In this document: piece by piece, positions 41,981 through 42,180 of the stretch
How positions within the stretch are numbered: position 1 is the first letter of the stretch
Layout of the letters: every line of letters begins with the position of its first letter
NCBI GenBank assembly: GCA_022711655.1
Contig: JAKLEM010000015.1
Location: 1-42,180 of the forward strand
DNA length: 42,180 nucleotides
DNA from: Candidatus Auribacterota bacterium
GTDB taxonomy: Bacteria > Auribacterota > Ancaeobacteria > Ancaeobacterales > Ancaeobacteraceae
Reading direction: 5' to 3'
Made by a program: the position numbers and the translations under genes
The notes under the pieces: generated by a model
Databases searched by the model: none
What the model was told of the DNA's origin: nothing
The model's input: the letters and a program-made list of their open reading frames with translations, nothing else

Positions 41981-42180
41981 TTAATAGACAAGGGCTTTGC
42001 AATACGGGCAGGAAGCATGAGCCCCAGCCGGGATGCCGCTGCAGTCCACCTGTTGACCGCATTTCGGGCAGACGACGATATATTCCGACGCCGCCCGGAT
42101 ATATCCCTGCCGAACCACCGGCGTGACTTCCTGGACGACGACCTGTTGCGGCGCCGCGATCACCTCGGTGACGACCGGCC
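41981..42180 (-). CDS. C-terminal part of a protein with a zinc ribbon
   Basis: The frame is open to the window edge, so the start lies outside. The visible 65 residues are Val/Gln-rich (QQVVVQEVTPVVRQGYIR) followed by a C-terminal zinc ribbon with CPKCGQQVDC ... ASCPYCKALVY. A GTG at 42163 could be an internal start but the preceding residues (PVVTE) fit the same composition, so the gene probably runs on. It converges with the FAD dehydrogenase, 27 bases apart, without a visible terminator. Confidence 0.65.
   Translation of the reverse strand, partial: PVVTEVIAAPQQVVVQEVTPVVRQGYIRAASEYIVVCPKCGQQVDCSGIPAGAHASCPYCKALVY

Overview
The window is a GC-rich bacterial chromosome segment (roughly 60% G+C by eye) packed with housekeeping and envelope genes. 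A tolC-type outer-membrane channel, lipoprotein signal sequences, LolA-like proteins and RND pumps point to a Gram-negative (diderm) cell. The gene order, the dispersed palindromic intergenic repeats and the small CxxC zinc-ribbon proteins suggest an uncultured lineage near the Omnitrophota/PVC or Elusimicrobia groups. That placement is a guess from pattern only. I see no phage, insertion sequence, CRISPR array or rRNA.

Left part (1-6022, + strand): a tightly overlapping run of the 3' end of queC, queE, a fused 2-hydroxyacyl-CoA-dehydratase-like/activase gene, the two subunits of a class I fumarase, a class I aminotransferase and a zinc-ribbon protein. It ends at a bidirectional terminator facing a four-gene efflux cluster on the - strand (6058-16230): outer-membrane factor, membrane-fusion protein and two RND pumps in tandem. 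The pump pair has its own promoter behind an internal terminator.

Middle (16431-20337, + strand): a clean sigma70-type promoter, then gap-pgk-tpiA-secG (lower glycolysis plus a Sec subunit) and a strong terminator. Next is an oligopeptide ABC transporter operon (oppA-B-C-D-F, 20393-26619). Two of its spacers carry palindromic repeats. It continues into a lipoprotein, a LolA-like protein, a CPBP membrane protease, mtnA, thiL, tsaE, tsaB and alr, mostly with overlapping stop and start codons. thiL-tsaE-tsaB is the order known from Bacillus subtilis and serves thiamine diphosphate and tRNA t6A synthesis.

Right part (33694-42180): a lower-GC stretch with a secreted protein of unknown role, tRNA-Gln, a GIY-YIG protein, tRNA-Glu, a small secreted protein and a small zinc-ribbon protein. 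It is marked by three related terminator hairpins and an imperfect direct repeat of the tRNA-Glu 3' end. Then come a B12-binding-type radical SAM protein, a thiamine-diphosphate 2-oxo-acid decarboxylase, a tiny secreted basic protein, an HdeD-like membrane protein, a COG2509-type FAD dehydrogenase and the end of another zinc-ribbon gene on the - strand.

The features I consider most unusual are the four Trp-rich repeats at the C-terminus of the outer-membrane factor, the dehydratase/activase fusion, the CX4CX2C cluster motif of QueE, the near-leaderless oppA promoter behind a tandem 13-nt repeat, the terminator-promoter switch inside the efflux cluster, and the duplicated tRNA-Glu 3' end. I do not see a clear new defence or mobile system.
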